From assembly GCF_049800775.1 (NCBI RefSeq), contig NZ_JBNAFR010000001.1, forward strand, positions 372,001 through 436,000: a stretch of 64,000 bases of DNA, written 5' to 3'. How positions within the stretch are numbered: the first letter of the stretch is position 1; each line of letters starts with the position of its first letter. The notes under the pieces are model-generated. The model was not told where the DNA came from, made no database searches, and saw nothing but the letters and a program-made list of their open reading frames with translations. Below, one piece after another: positions 52,914 to 61,076 of this stretch. The stretch comes from Dinoroseobacter sp049800775 (GTDB lineage Bacteria > Pseudomonadota > Alphaproteobacteria > Rhodobacterales > Rhodobacteraceae). The position numbers were made by a program, and so were the translations under genes.

Positions 52914-53347
52914 CGGGCCTGCTCCACGGTGAAGGCGCCGGTGGCCATGGCCACGGGGTGCTCGGGGTCGCCATCCATGGCCACGGCCCGGACAAAGGCC
53001 ACGTTTCGGGTGATATGATGACATTCGGCCCGGGCGGTAATCCGGTCGCCGGGCTTGGCCGCGCGCATGTAGTCGATGCGCAGGTCTATGGTCGCCGTCC
53101 CGCCCGGCGCGCTCGGATGGCTCATCACCGCCGCCCCGCCGCAGGTATCCATCAGGGCCGAGACCGCGCCGCCATGGATGACGCCGGTCTGGATGTCGCC
53201 CACGAGCTTCGGGTCATAGGGCATCGAGATCACGGCGATGCCATCGCCGATCTCTTCCACGGTCATGCTCAGGGCACGACCATGGGGGATCATCTCGATG
53301 AATTGCTGCGCGATCCGCGCCTTGTCGGTCTGGGGGTCTGAGGTCAT
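52910..53347 (-). CDS. PaaI-type hotdog thioesterase (second copy)
   Basis: 145 residues from the ATG at 53347. VIHGGAVSALMDTCGGAAVM is the hotdog helix with the catalytic-region Asp, and IDLRIDYMRAAKPGD is typical of PaaI-like phenylacetyl/medium-chain acyl-CoA thioesterases. Tandem with the related gene downstream. Divergent from the MerR regulator at 53451. Confidence 0.9.
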   Translation of the reverse strand: MTSDPQTDKARIAQQFIEMIPHGRALSMTVEEIGDGIAVISMPYDPKLVGDIQTGVIHGGAVSALMDTCGGAAVMSHPSAPGGTATIDLRIDYMRAAKPGDRITARAECHHITRNVAFVRAVAMDGDPEHPVAMATGAFTVEQAR

Positions 53348-53450
53348 GGGGCCCTTCACTTGCTTGCCGTGGCCAGTCCGGCCCCTTGCACAGACGCCGC
53401 CGGGCGGGCACAAAAGAACTCGGACAACACCGCAGCCTTGGGGAGGGAGC

Positions 53451-53819
53451 ATGGCGGAGGACACTCTGAGCTTCAAGGAGATGTGCGCGGCCTTTGACGT
53501 CACGCCGCGGACGCTTCGCTATTACGAGTATATCGAACTCCTCTCTCCGATCCGCGAGGGCCGCAGCCGGTTCTATGCGCCGCGCGACGTGGCGCGGATG
53601 AAGCTGATCATGCGCGGGCGGCGCTTTGGCTTCTCGCTCGAGGAGATCCGGCAATGGCTGCTGATCTATGAAAACGAGGGGACCGAGGCCCAGAACCGGG
53701 TCTGGGTCGAAGGCGCGACCGAAAGGCTTGACGCGCTCCACAAGGAACGCGCGGATCTCGATGCCGCAATCGACGAGCTGACGGAGTTGCGGGACAAGGT
53801 CGCCAAGACCCTGCCCTGA
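53451..53819 (+). CDS. MerR-family regulator (acyl-CoA metabolism type), copy 1
   Basis: 122 residues from the ATG at 53451, with GGGAGG upstream. MerR HTH: FKEMCAAFDVTPRTLRYYEYIELLSPIREGRSRFYAPRDVARMKLIMRGRRFGFSLEEIRQWL, followed by a coiled-coil dimerisation helix. Highly similar to the regulator at 55434; both resemble the LiuR-type MerR proteins that control branched-chain amino acid or fatty acid degradation. No metal-binding Cys. Divergent from the tandem thioesterase genes. Confidence 0.9.
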   Translation: MAEDTLSFKEMCAAFDVTPRTLRYYEYIELLSPIREGRSRFYAPRDVARMKLIMRGRRFGFSLEEIRQWLLIYENEGTEAQNRVWVEGATERLDALHKERADLDAAIDELTELRDKVAKTLP

Positions 53820-53834
53820 GCCCGCCCGACAGGG

Positions 53835-54866
53835 TCAGGCGGAGGGCCGGAACGCCATCGCCGCCAGCCGCGCCCGGGACGGGCCCGCGCCGGGCTCGGG
53901 ATGAAACATCAGGTCAGGCTCCACCGTCTTCGCCTCGGACGTCCAGGCGGTGGTGATCGTGCTGCCCTCGGGCACCGAGAGCGGCGCGCCGATCATGTTG
54001 GGCAGATAGGCCGCCAGCATCATCTGCCAGTTGCCCGCCCCCACCGTGCAACGCGCCGAGAGCGTGACGGTTTCCTCCCCGACACTCAGATCGACGGCCC
54101 CGCCTTCGGGTACGGCCATGAAAACCACGGCCTCCAGTTCCAGATCCCCGGCGGGACGCCCCTCGGGCGGCAGGCTCACACCTGGCTGCCACAGGGTGGT
54201 CTCGACCACACGGTTCTTGAACAACTCCGCCGCGCCCTCGGGATCGAACCGGTTGACGACCATCAGCTTGCGCTCGGGGTCCACATAGACAGGATCCCCT
54301 TCCGGCAGTCTGGCCAGCCCGGCATCCACTGCCTCGGCCGCCAGACCGCCGATATAGCGGCTCATGTCCGAATTCGCATGCATATGCCCGGTGGCGTTGA
54401 AAAAATGGCGCGGGATCTCGGGCAGGCCCGTGTCGCGCTCATATTCCTCGGTAATGTCGACCCAGGCGAGGCCGTAATGGTTGAACAGCTCGAGCAACGC
54501 ATCCTTGTAGGGGCGCTGATCCTTGTTCATATCCGCGTTCCAGGTATCGATCAGGATCGGCAGGAACGTGGCCCCGCACTCGGCCACATGGCGGATCATC
54601 TCTTCGAGATAGGCCAGAAGACTGCCATCCTGGAACCCGCCCGCCGTGAGCGCCGTCGCATCCGCGACGCATCCCGACCACAGCACGATATCGCCGGGCT
54701 CGTAGGGCGCTTCCTGTTTCATGCGAATGAGAGACATCAGCGTGCTGGCCGCACTGATCGCGGAATTCCGCACCGCGTAGCGTCGCACCATTTTCAGGGC
54801 GAACTGGTCAGCCCAACCGCCATGCATCACGGTGGAGGAACTGCCCACAATATAAATCGTCATCAA
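53835..54866 (-). CDS. SGNH/GDSL-like hydrolase domain protein
   Basis: 343 residues. The N-terminal 210 residues look like an SGNH hydrolase: IVGSSSTVMHGG (nucleophile Ser in block I), DIVLWSGCVADAT (block III position), LPILIDTWN, and GHMHANSDMSRYIGG with the His of block V. The C-terminal ~130 residues (LELEAVVFMAVPEGGAVDLSVGEETVTLSAR) look like a beta-rich carbohydrate-binding or accessory module. No signal peptide is visible. Substrate unknown; could act on polysaccharide O-acetyl groups. Convergent with MerR copy 1. Confidence 0.6.
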   Translation of the reverse strand: MMTIYIVGSSSTVMHGGWADQFALKMVRRYAVRNSAISAASTLMSLIRMKQEAPYEPGDIVLWSGCVADATALTAGGFQDGSLLAYLEEMIRHVAECGATFLPILIDTWNADMNKDQRPYKDALLELFNHYGLAWVDITEEYERDTGLPEIPRHFFNATGHMHANSDMSRYIGGLAAEAVDAGLARLPEGDPVYVDPERKLMVVNRFDPEGAAELFKNRVVETTLWQPGVSLPPEGRPAGDLELEAVVFMAVPEGGAVDLSVGEETVTLSARCTVGAGNWQMMLAAYLPNMIGAPLSVPEGSTITTAWTSEAKTVEPDLMFHPEPGAGPSRARLAAMAFRPSA

Positions 54867-55433
54867 ATCTAGCCTTCACACTCTTCACCCGCAGTACACA
54901 ACATGGGCGGGCCACACACGTAACTAGGTCAGATTTTCAGAAACGTTAAGACAGATATTCGTCTGCATCACTCTGAGCGAAGATCCGCGCCAAACCGCTT
55001 TGACACCCCTCGGGCGCGACGCTCTGCAGGGGATCTGGGTCGCGGTTGCTCCATGCTTCTGCCCCACTTGCTCACCGGATCGCGCTGCGCCAGTCTAGAT
55101 GGCCCTGCCCCCAGCGCGCCGGGAGCGTGTTCAGGCTCGGACGCACCCGGCGCCGCCCCGAACTCCGGCCACGCAACCACGCCCGCCCTGTTGCGTCGGC
55201 CCACCGCCCTGCCCTTGGGGCAGGGTCGCGGGCAACTGGCAAAAAGCCGCTCAAAAAGGGCCATGACGGAGCGTCAGAAACGTGCCGATTCTCGCGTTTA
55301 CCTTAAGAAAATGACTTAACGCCGGGTCGTCTGCGAAATGACGTGACGTCCCTGTTACGTAAACGTCAACTGTTCTTGTAACCTAATCGCAGTCGGGTCA
55401 CATCCAGCATGTACCTGACAAGTGAGATGTAAC
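54867..55433. other. 567-bp intergenic region upstream of the beta-oxidation operon
   Basis: No recognised gene. The left part (54867-55260) is GC-rich with short spurious frames; a tiny frame at 55263-55319 (18 codons, MTERQKRADSRV...) has GGG upstream and could be a leader peptide. The right part (55320-55433) is AT-richer and holds the ACGT-repeat operator region (55341-55370) and presumably the promoter of the MerR/acyl-CoA operon. Confidence 0.5.
55341..55370. promoter_or_regulatory. Array of four ACGT half-sites upstream of MerR copy 2 (LiuR-type operator candidate)
   Basis: ACGT occurs at 55341-55344, 55346-55349, 55357-55360 and 55363-55366; the right pair forms GTTACGTAAACGTCAAC (55354-55370), a near-dyad. 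The element resembles the LiuR operators known for MerR regulators of branched-chain amino acid catabolism. It is 64-93 nt upstream of the MerR start at 55434. Autoregulation and control of the downstream acyl-CoA operon is the simplest reading. Confidence 0.5.
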
Positions 55434-55835
55434 ATGACCCAGACTGACTACACCACAATCCGCGACATGTGCGATATCTACGACGTGACACCGCGCACGT
55501 TGCGGTTTTACGAGTCCAAGGAACTGCTCTTTCCCGTCCGTGAAGGCCAGAAGCGCCTCTTCACACGTCGGGACCGGGCACGCCTGAAGCTGATCCTGCG
55601 CGGAAAGCGCTTTGGTTTCAGCCTCGAAGAGATCCGGCAGCTGCTCGATCTCTATGACCGGGGCGACCGTCAGCTCACGCAATTGTCAAAGACCTATGAG
55701 ATCGCGCAGCAACGGCTCGCGGATATGGAGCGCCAGCGCGAAGAGCTGGACGAGGCCATCGACGATCTCAAAGAGCAACTCGATTGGGGGGCGAAGATGA
55801 TCGACTCCCTGAAGGAAAAAGAAGCCGCCGCCTGA
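55434..55835 (+). CDS. MerR-family regulator of the acyl-CoA (beta-oxidation) operon, copy 2
   Basis: 133 residues; the ATG at 55434 is preferred over an in-frame GTG at 55422. MerR HTH: IRDMCDIYDVTPRTLRFYESKELLFPVREGQKRLFTRRDRARLKLILRGKRFGFSLEEIRQLLDLY, then a long coiled-coil (AQQRLADMERQREELDEAIDDLKEQL). It lies 28 nt before the acyl-CoA dehydrogenase gene and has an ACGT array upstream, so it likely controls this operon in response to acyl-CoA. Close paralogue of the regulator at 53451. Confidence 0.92.
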   Translation: MTQTDYTTIRDMCDIYDVTPRTLRFYESKELLFPVREGQKRLFTRRDRARLKLILRGKRFGFSLEEIRQLLDLYDRGDRQLTQLSKTYEIAQQRLADMERQREELDEAIDDLKEQLDWGAKMIDSLKEKEAAA

Positions 55836-55863
55836 GCGCGCGCGACGATCAACGGAGAGGCCC

Positions 55864-57642
55864 ATGCCCAGCTACACCGCCCCCACCAAGGATATGCAGT
55901 TCCTGCTGCACGACGTGCTCAACGTCTCGCAGACCGGCATTCCCGGCTATGACGAGCTTGATGCCGAATTCACCGGCGCCGTGCTCGACGAGGCGGGCAA
56001 GCTGGCGACCGAGGTCCTGCATCCGCTGAACACCGTGGGCGACGCCCAGGGGTGCAAGCTGGAAAACGGGGTCGTGCGCACGCCGGAGGGGTTCAAGAAC
56101 GCCTACAAGCTGATGTGCGATGGCGGCTGGACCGGCCTCGACATGGACCCCGACTATGGCGGTCAGGGCATGCCCTATATCCTGCAGACGGCCACGGGCG
56201 AGATGTTCTCGGCCGCCAACATGGCCTTCCAGATGTATAACGGCCTGACCCATGGCGCGATGTCCGCCCTGTCCGAGCATGCCTCGGATCAGCAGAAGGC
56301 GACCTATCTGCCCAACATGATCGCGGGCACCTGGACCGGCACCATGAACCTGACCGAGCCGCAATGCGGCACGGATCTCGGGCTGATCCGCACCAAGGCG
56401 GAACCGCAGGAGGATGGCAGCTACAAGATCTCTGGCCAGAAAATCTGGATCTCGGCGGGCGAGCACGACATGTCCGAGAACATCATCCATCTGGTTCTCG
56501 CCAAGATCCCCGGCGGCCCCGACGGCGTGAAGGGCATCTCTCTGTTCATTGTGCCGAAATTCATGGTGAACGAGGATGGCAGCCTCGGCGATCGCAACGC
56601 GGTCACTTGCGGCGGGCTCGAGCACAAGATGGGTATCCACGGCAACGCCACATGCGTGATGAATTATGACGAGGCCACGGGCTTCCTCGTGGGTGAGATG
56701 CACAAGGGCCTGCGCGCCATGTTCACCATGATGAACGAGGCCCGCCTCTCGGTGGCGCTGCAGGGCTATGCCCAGGGCGATATCGCCTATCAGAACGCGC
56801 TCGGCTTTGCCCGCGACCGGCTGCAGGGCCGCGACGTGACCGGCGTGCAGGCGCCCGAAAAGCCCGCCGATCCGATCATCGTCCACCCGGATGTGCGTCG
56901 GAACCTGATGGACCAGAAATCCTTCGTCGAGGCCGCCCGCGCGCTGGTCTTCTGGGGCGCGACCCTGATCGATCAGGCGCACCGGTCCAAGGATGCCGAG
57001 GCAGACGCAATGATCTCGTTGCTGATCCCGGTGATGAAGGGTTTCCTGACCGACAAGGGGTTCGAGACCACGGTTCTGGCCCAGCAGACCCTCGGCGGGT
57101 CTGGTTTCACCAAGGAATGGGGCCTCGAGCAGTTCGTCCGCGATGCCCGCATCGCCATGATCTACGAGGGCACGAACGGCATCCAGTCGCTCGACCTCGT
57201 GGGGCGCAAGCTGGGCCTGAATGGTGGCAAGACCGTCATGGCCTTCTTTGATATGATCAAGAGCTTCCTCAAGGAAAACGAGGACAATGCCGCCCTGAAA
57301 GAGGGCTTCCTCGATCCGCTCAAGACCGCGTCCAAGGACCTGCAGGCGGCTGGCATGTATTTCATGCAGAACGGCATGAAGAACCCCAACAACGCGCTCT
57401 CGGGCAGCTATGACTTCATGCATCTCTTCGGGCATGTCTGCCTCGGACTGATGTGGGCGAAGATGGCCAAGGCGTCCATGGCGGCGCTGGAGGCGGGCGA
57501 CACGGACACCCAGTTCCACGAGACCAAGATCGCCACGGGCCGTTACTACATGTCCCGCCAGCTGCCCATGACCGGCACCCATCTGGCGCGGATCACCACC
57601 GGGGCCGAACCGGTGATGGCGCTGGACGCCGCCAACTTCTGA
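55864..57642 (+). CDS. Acyl-CoA dehydrogenase (long type, ~590 aa)
   Basis: 592 residues. FAD-dependent acyl-CoA dehydrogenase: MNLTEPQCGTDLGLIRTKAEPQ substrate/FAD region, KIWISAGEHDM, MGIHGNATCVMNYD, and the catalytic-Glu region MIYEGTNGIQSLDLVGRKL. The extended C-terminus (after ~450) with the long helical tail is typical of the FadE5/AidB-related long subgroup used in fatty acid degradation. Start is 28 nt after MerR; a GC hairpin follows the stop. Confidence 0.93.
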   Translation: MPSYTAPTKDMQFLLHDVLNVSQTGIPGYDELDAEFTGAVLDEAGKLATEVLHPLNTVGDAQGCKLENGVVRTPEGFKNAYKLMCDGGWTGLDMDPDYGGQGMPYILQTATGEMFSAANMAFQMYNGLTHGAMSALSEHASDQQKATYLPNMIAGTWTGTMNLTEPQCGTDLGLIRTKAEPQEDGSYKISGQKIWISAGEHDMSENIIHLVLAKIPGGPDGVKGISLFIVPKFMVNEDGSLGDRNAVTCGGLEHKMGIHGNATCVMNYDEATGFLVGEMHKGLRAMFTMMNEARLSVALQGYAQGDIAYQNALGFARDRLQGRDVTGVQAPEKPADPIIVHPDVRRNLMDQKSFVEAARALVFWGATLIDQAHRSKDAEADAMISLLIPVMKGFLTDKGFETTVLAQQTLGGSGFTKEWGLEQFVRDARIAMIYEGTNGIQSLDLVGRKLGLNGGKTVMAFFDMIKSFLKENEDNAALKEGFLDPLKTASKDLQAAGMYFMQNGMKNPNNALSGSYDFMHLFGHVCLGLMWAKMAKASMAALEAGDTDTQFHETKIATGRYYMSRQLPMTGTHLARITTGAEPVMALDAANF

Positions 57643-57650
57643 GATCGGAT

Positions 57651-57672
57651 CGCCCCGCGCAGCTGCGGGGCG
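57651..57672 (+). terminator. GC hairpin after the long acyl-CoA dehydrogenase gene
   Basis: CGCCCCGC (57651-57658) and GCGGGGCG (57665-57672) form an 8-bp perfect stem with loop GCAGCT, 8 nt after the stop, without U-tract. It may attenuate or stabilise the mRNA between the two acyl-CoA dehydrogenase genes. Confidence 0.4.
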
Positions 57673-57740
57673 ACACACAGGGAGGGGAGCGGGAAAGCCA
57701 AGGCCTGTCGCGGCGAAAAACGCAGCGTCACAGCCCGGGC

Positions 57741-57762
57741 TTTCCCGATCTTTGAGATACTC
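57741..57762 (-). repeat. Short dispersed intergenic motif, copy C (GAGTATCTCAAAGATCGGGA)
   Basis: Minus-strand reading GAGTATCTCAAAGATCGGGA, in the gap between the two acyl-CoA dehydrogenase genes. Resembles the elements at 31381-31401 and 43534-43554. It is the weakest match of the three. Confidence 0.25.
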
Positions 57763-57851
57763 AAACGGGGGTGGCAACGACCATACTCCGGACAGCACAA
57801 CAACACGGCGGGCCGGACCGACGCGGTCCGCGCATAAAGGGGAGAGCCGCG

Positions 57852-58997
57852 ATGACCACCACCTGGATGACCGACGAGCACAAGATGCTCGCCGAGATGA
57901 CCAACAGCTTCATCACCACCGAGTGGGCCCCGAAATTCGAACGCTGGCGCGCGCAGGGCGAGATGGATCGCGAGATCTGGCAAGAGGCCGGCGAGCTCGG
58001 TCTGCTCTGCCCTTCGGTGCCCGAGGAATATGGCGGACCGGGCGGGGATTTCGGCCATGAAGCGGCGATCCTGACCGAGATTGCCCGGGCGAACCTGTCA
58101 TCCTGGGGCGCCGGACACGGGATCCATTCGGGGATCGTCGCCCATTACATCCTCGCCTATGGCTCTGAGGAGCAGAAGAAAAAATGGCTGCCCAAGATGG
58201 TCTCCGGCGAGATGGTCGGCGCGCTGGCCATGACCGAGCCGGGCGCGGGCTCGGATCTGCAGGGGATCAAGACCAAGGCGGTGAAGGACGGCAACGCGTA
58301 CCGGCTCAGCGGCTCCAAGATCTTCATCACCAATGGTCAGCACGCGAACCTGGTCGTGGTGGCCGCCAAGACCGATCCCTCGGCCGGGGCCAAGGGCGTC
58401 TCGCTCGTCGTGCTGGAAACCGACGGGGCGGAGGGCTTTTCGCGCGGGCGCAACCTGCACAAGGTCGGGCTGCACGCTTCGGACACTTCGGAGCTCTTCT
58501 TCGACAATGTCGAGATCCCGCCAGAGAACCTGCTGGGCGGCGAGGAAGGCCGCGGCTTTTACCAGATGATGACCCAGCTCCCGCAGGAGCGTCTGATCAT
58601 CGCCGCCGGTGCCGTGGGGGCCATGGAGGGCGCGGTGGAGCGCACCATCGCCTACGCCAAGGAGCGACAGGCCTTCGGCGGTCCGATCCTCAAATTCCAG
58701 AACACCCGGTTCAAGCTGGCCGAGTGCCAGACCAAGACCACCGTGGCCCGCGCTTTCCTGAATGAATGCATCGCCGAGCATCTCGAGGGCAAGCTGAGCG
58801 TCGAGAAAGCCGCGATGGCGAAATACTGGATCACCGACACGCAAGGCGAAGTGATCGATGACTGCGTGCAGCTCCATGGCGGCTATGGCTACATGGCCGA
58901 ATACGACATCGCCCAGATGTGGACCGATGCCCGCGTCCAGCGGATCTATGGCGGCACGAATGAGATCATGAAAGAGCTGATCGGGAGAGCCCTGTGA
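57852..58997 (+). CDS. Acyl-CoA dehydrogenase (standard ~380 aa type)
   Basis: 381 residues from the ATG at 57852 with GGGGAGAG upstream. AMTEPGAGSDLQGIKTKAVKDG, KIFITNGQHANLVVVAAKTD, ERLIIAAGAVGAMEGAVERTIAYAKERQAFGGPI, and QRIYGGTNEIMKELIGRAL with the C-terminal catalytic-type residues show a short/medium/branched-chain acyl-CoA or isovaleryl-CoA-type dehydrogenase. It introduces the alpha-beta double bond, donating electrons to ETF. 206 nt to the GST gene. Confidence 0.95.
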   Translation: MTTTWMTDEHKMLAEMTNSFITTEWAPKFERWRAQGEMDREIWQEAGELGLLCPSVPEEYGGPGGDFGHEAAILTEIARANLSSWGAGHGIHSGIVAHYILAYGSEEQKKKWLPKMVSGEMVGALAMTEPGAGSDLQGIKTKAVKDGNAYRLSGSKIFITNGQHANLVVVAAKTDPSAGAKGVSLVVLETDGAEGFSRGRNLHKVGLHASDTSELFFDNVEIPPENLLGGEEGRGFYQMMTQLPQERLIIAAGAVGAMEGAVERTIAYAKERQAFGGPILKFQNTRFKLAECQTKTTVARAFLNECIAEHLEGKLSVEKAAMAKYWITDTQGEVIDDCVQLHGGYGYMAEYDIAQMWTDARVQRIYGGTNEIMKELIGRAL

Positions 58998-59019
58998 CCC
59001 GGCCGAACCGGATGGGAGC

Positions 59020-59062
59020 GGCCCTTCGGTTGGCATACGGGGGAGCGGACAACCGAAGGGCC
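59020..59062. repeat. 12-bp perfect inverted repeat between acyl-CoA dehydrogenase and GST genes
   Basis: GGCCCTTCGGTT (59020-59031) and AACCGAAGGGCC (59051-59062) are exact reverse complements with a 19-nt loop. No U-run follows. It is a strong RNA hairpin, either an mRNA-processing or attenuation element, or an operator for the downstream part of the operon. Confidence 0.6.
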
Positions 59063-59143
59063 TTGCAAGAACCCGGTCAGGGGCATCTGAACCTGGTCCA
59101 TGTCTCTGGTGTACCCATGGTCGCCTTAAAGAGAGGTAAAGCC

Positions 59144-59206
59144 ATGTCCCAGACTCTCATTTATTTCGCAGCGCCCAGCGCGGCCCTGACAGGAGTGGCC
59201 CCATGA
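59144..59206 (+). CDS. Possible 20-aa leader peptide upstream of the GST gene
   Basis: ATG at 59144 has a good ribosome-binding site (AGAGAGG, 7 nt upstream) and a 20-codon frame starting MSQTLIYFAAPSAAL that ends in TGA overlapping the GST ATG (59203). The GST gene has its own CAGGAG site, so this small frame may be a translated leader coupling the two or simply fortuitous. No homologue is recognised. Confidence 0.4.
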   Translation: MSQTLIYFAAPSAALTGVAP

Positions 59207-59838
59207 CCCTCAGACTGCATTGCTTCGGCGAATCCGGCCATTCCTACAAGGTCGCGCTGGCCCTGAACCTCGCAGAGCTCGACTGGACCCCGGTCTATGT
59301 GGATTTCTTCAAGGGCGGCACCCGCGCGCCTGAACATCTGGCCCTGAACGAAATGGGCGAATGCCCGGTGCTGGAGGATGGCGAGACGACCCTGACGCAA
59401 TCCGGTGTCATCCTCGATCACCTGTCGGAAAAAACCGGACGTTTCGGCCTGCACGACCCTGCAATCCGGCGCGATGTGCTGCGCTGGGTGCTGTGGGACA
59501 ATCACAAGATGTCCTCGATGGTCGGCATCACCCGGTTCCTGATGAACTTCGTGCCCGAGGCCAAACGCCCCGCCGAGGTGATCGGCTGGGCCCAGGGCCG
59601 GTGTGCCGGGGCCTACAAGACCCTCGATGCCGCTCTTGCCGGGCGCGACTGGCTGGTGGGCGACGACGTCACCGCTGCCGACCTCTCCTGCTGCGCTTAC
59701 CTCTATTATGATGAACCGTTCGGCTTTGACCGCGCGGCTTTCCCGAATATCGACCGCTGGCTCGACGGCATCGCCGCCCTGCCCGGTTGGAAACACCCCT
59801 ATGATCTGATGCCCCGCGCCTATGGCGTGGCGGCATGA
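59203..59838 (+). CDS. Glutathione S-transferase
   Basis: 211 residues from the ATG at 59203 (CAGGAG upstream). N-terminal thioredoxin-like fold (LHCFGESGHSYKVALALNLAELDWTPVYVDFF, with Ser as candidate catalytic residue; then NEMGECPVLEDGETTLTQSGVILDHLSE cis-Pro/Ser glutathione-binding) and an alpha-helical C-terminal domain (LDAALAGRDWLVGDDVTAADLSCCAYLYY). Role in the beta-oxidation operon is unclear; could detoxify reactive enoyl intermediates. It ends with a TGA overlapping the ATGA near the thiolase gene. Confidence 0.93.
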   Translation: MTLRLHCFGESGHSYKVALALNLAELDWTPVYVDFFKGGTRAPEHLALNEMGECPVLEDGETTLTQSGVILDHLSEKTGRFGLHDPAIRRDVLRWVLWDNHKMSSMVGITRFLMNFVPEAKRPAEVIGWAQGRCAGAYKTLDAALAGRDWLVGDDVTAADLSCCAYLYYDEPFGFDRAAFPNIDRWLDGIAALPGWKHPYDLMPRAYGVAA

Positions 59839-59849
59839 ACGGAGGACCC

Positions 59850-61061
59850 ATGACCGAAGCCTATATTTACGACGCGATCCGCAGCCCCCGGGGCAAGGGC
59901 CGCAAGGATGGCAGCCTGCACGAGGTGACCGCGGTCAGCCTCTCGGCGCAGACGCTCAACGCCCTGAAGGACCGCAACGGGCTCGACGGCCACGCGGTCG
60001 AGGACGTGATCTGGGGCAATGTCACCCAGGTGATGGAACAGGGCGGCTGCCTCGCGCGGACCGCCGTGCTGGCCTCGGATCTGGACGAGCGGATCCCGGG
60101 CCTCGCCATCAACCGCTTCTGCGCCTCGGGGCTCGAAGCCGTGAACCTCGCCGCGAACCAGGTGCGCGGTGGCGGCGGGCACGCCTATATCGCGGGCGGG
60201 GTCGAGATGATGGGCCGTGTGCCCATGGGATCCGATGGCGCGGCAATCGCCGCTGACCCGAGCGTCGCGATGAAGACCTATTTCGTGCCCCAAGGGATTT
60301 CTGCGGATATCATCGCCACCGAATACGGGTTCTCGCGCGATGACGCCGATGCGCTCGCGGTTGCCAGCCAGCAGCGCGCGCAAGCCGCCTGGGACGACAA
60401 GCGGTTCGAGAAATCGATCTTCACCGTGCGCGACCAGAACGGTTTGAGCATTCTCGACCATGACGAGTACATGCGCCCGCAGACGGACATGCAGTCCCTC
60501 GGCGGCCTGAAGCCTGCCTTCAAGGATATGGGCGAGCAGATGCCGGGTTTCGACAAGATCGCCCTGATGAAATACCCCCATCTCGAGAAGATCGAGCATA
60601 TCCACCATGCCGGGAACTCCTCCGGCATTGTGGACGGGGCCGCAGCGCTTCTGATCGGCAACAAGGAATTTGGCGAGGCCCATGGCCTCAAGCCCCGCGC
60701 CCGCATGAAGGCGACCTGCAAGATCGGCACGGATCCCACGATCATGCTGACCGGGCCTGTTCCCGCCACTGAAAAAATCCTGGCCGATTCCGGAATGAAC
60801 ATTTCGGATATTGATTTATTCGAGGTTAACGAGGCCTTCTCGTCGGTCGTGCTGCGCTTCATGCAGGCCTTCGATGTGGACCATGACAAGGTGAACGTGA
60901 ATGGCGGCTCCATCGCCATGGGCCACCCGCTGGGCGCAACCGGCGCGATGATCCTCGGCACCCTGCTCGACGAGCTGGAACGCACGGGCAAGGGCACCGG
61001 CCTCGCGACCCTCTGCGTCGCCTCCGGCATGGGTGCCGCCACCATCATCGAGCGGATCTGA
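59850..61061 (+). CDS. fadA: Acetyl-CoA acyltransferase (thiolase, FadA-type)
   Basis: 403 residues from the ATG at 59850 (GGAGG upstream). Catalytic Cys in NRFCASGLEAVNLAANQV, His in GGSIAMGHPLGATGAM, and second Cys in ATLCVASGMGAATI. Performs thiolytic cleavage of 3-ketoacyl-CoA. The partner fadB is 530 nt downstream, separated by the NADAR gene. Symbol by family. Confidence 0.94.
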   Translation: MTEAYIYDAIRSPRGKGRKDGSLHEVTAVSLSAQTLNALKDRNGLDGHAVEDVIWGNVTQVMEQGGCLARTAVLASDLDERIPGLAINRFCASGLEAVNLAANQVRGGGGHAYIAGGVEMMGRVPMGSDGAAIAADPSVAMKTYFVPQGISADIIATEYGFSRDDADALAVASQQRAQAAWDDKRFEKSIFTVRDQNGLSILDHDEYMRPQTDMQSLGGLKPAFKDMGEQMPGFDKIALMKYPHLEKIEHIHHAGNSSGIVDGAAALLIGNKEFGEAHGLKPRARMKATCKIGTDPTIMLTGPVPATEKILADSGMNISDIDLFEVNEAFSSVVLRFMQAFDVDHDKVNVNGGSIAMGHPLGATGAMILGTLLDELERTGKGTGLATLCVASGMGAATIIERI

Positions 61062-61076
61062 TAGGAGGCTTGGGCA

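Noticed and set aside
55849..57798. Minus-strand frame opposite the long acyl-CoA dehydrogenase
   Set aside because: No motifs, and it covers the complete opposite gene; codon-bias shadow.
58994..59143. 70-codon frame starting inside the acyl-CoA dehydrogenase stop
   Set aside because: No family resemblance and it runs through the 12-bp hairpin; only its last 20 codons have a ribosome-binding site and are reported separately.
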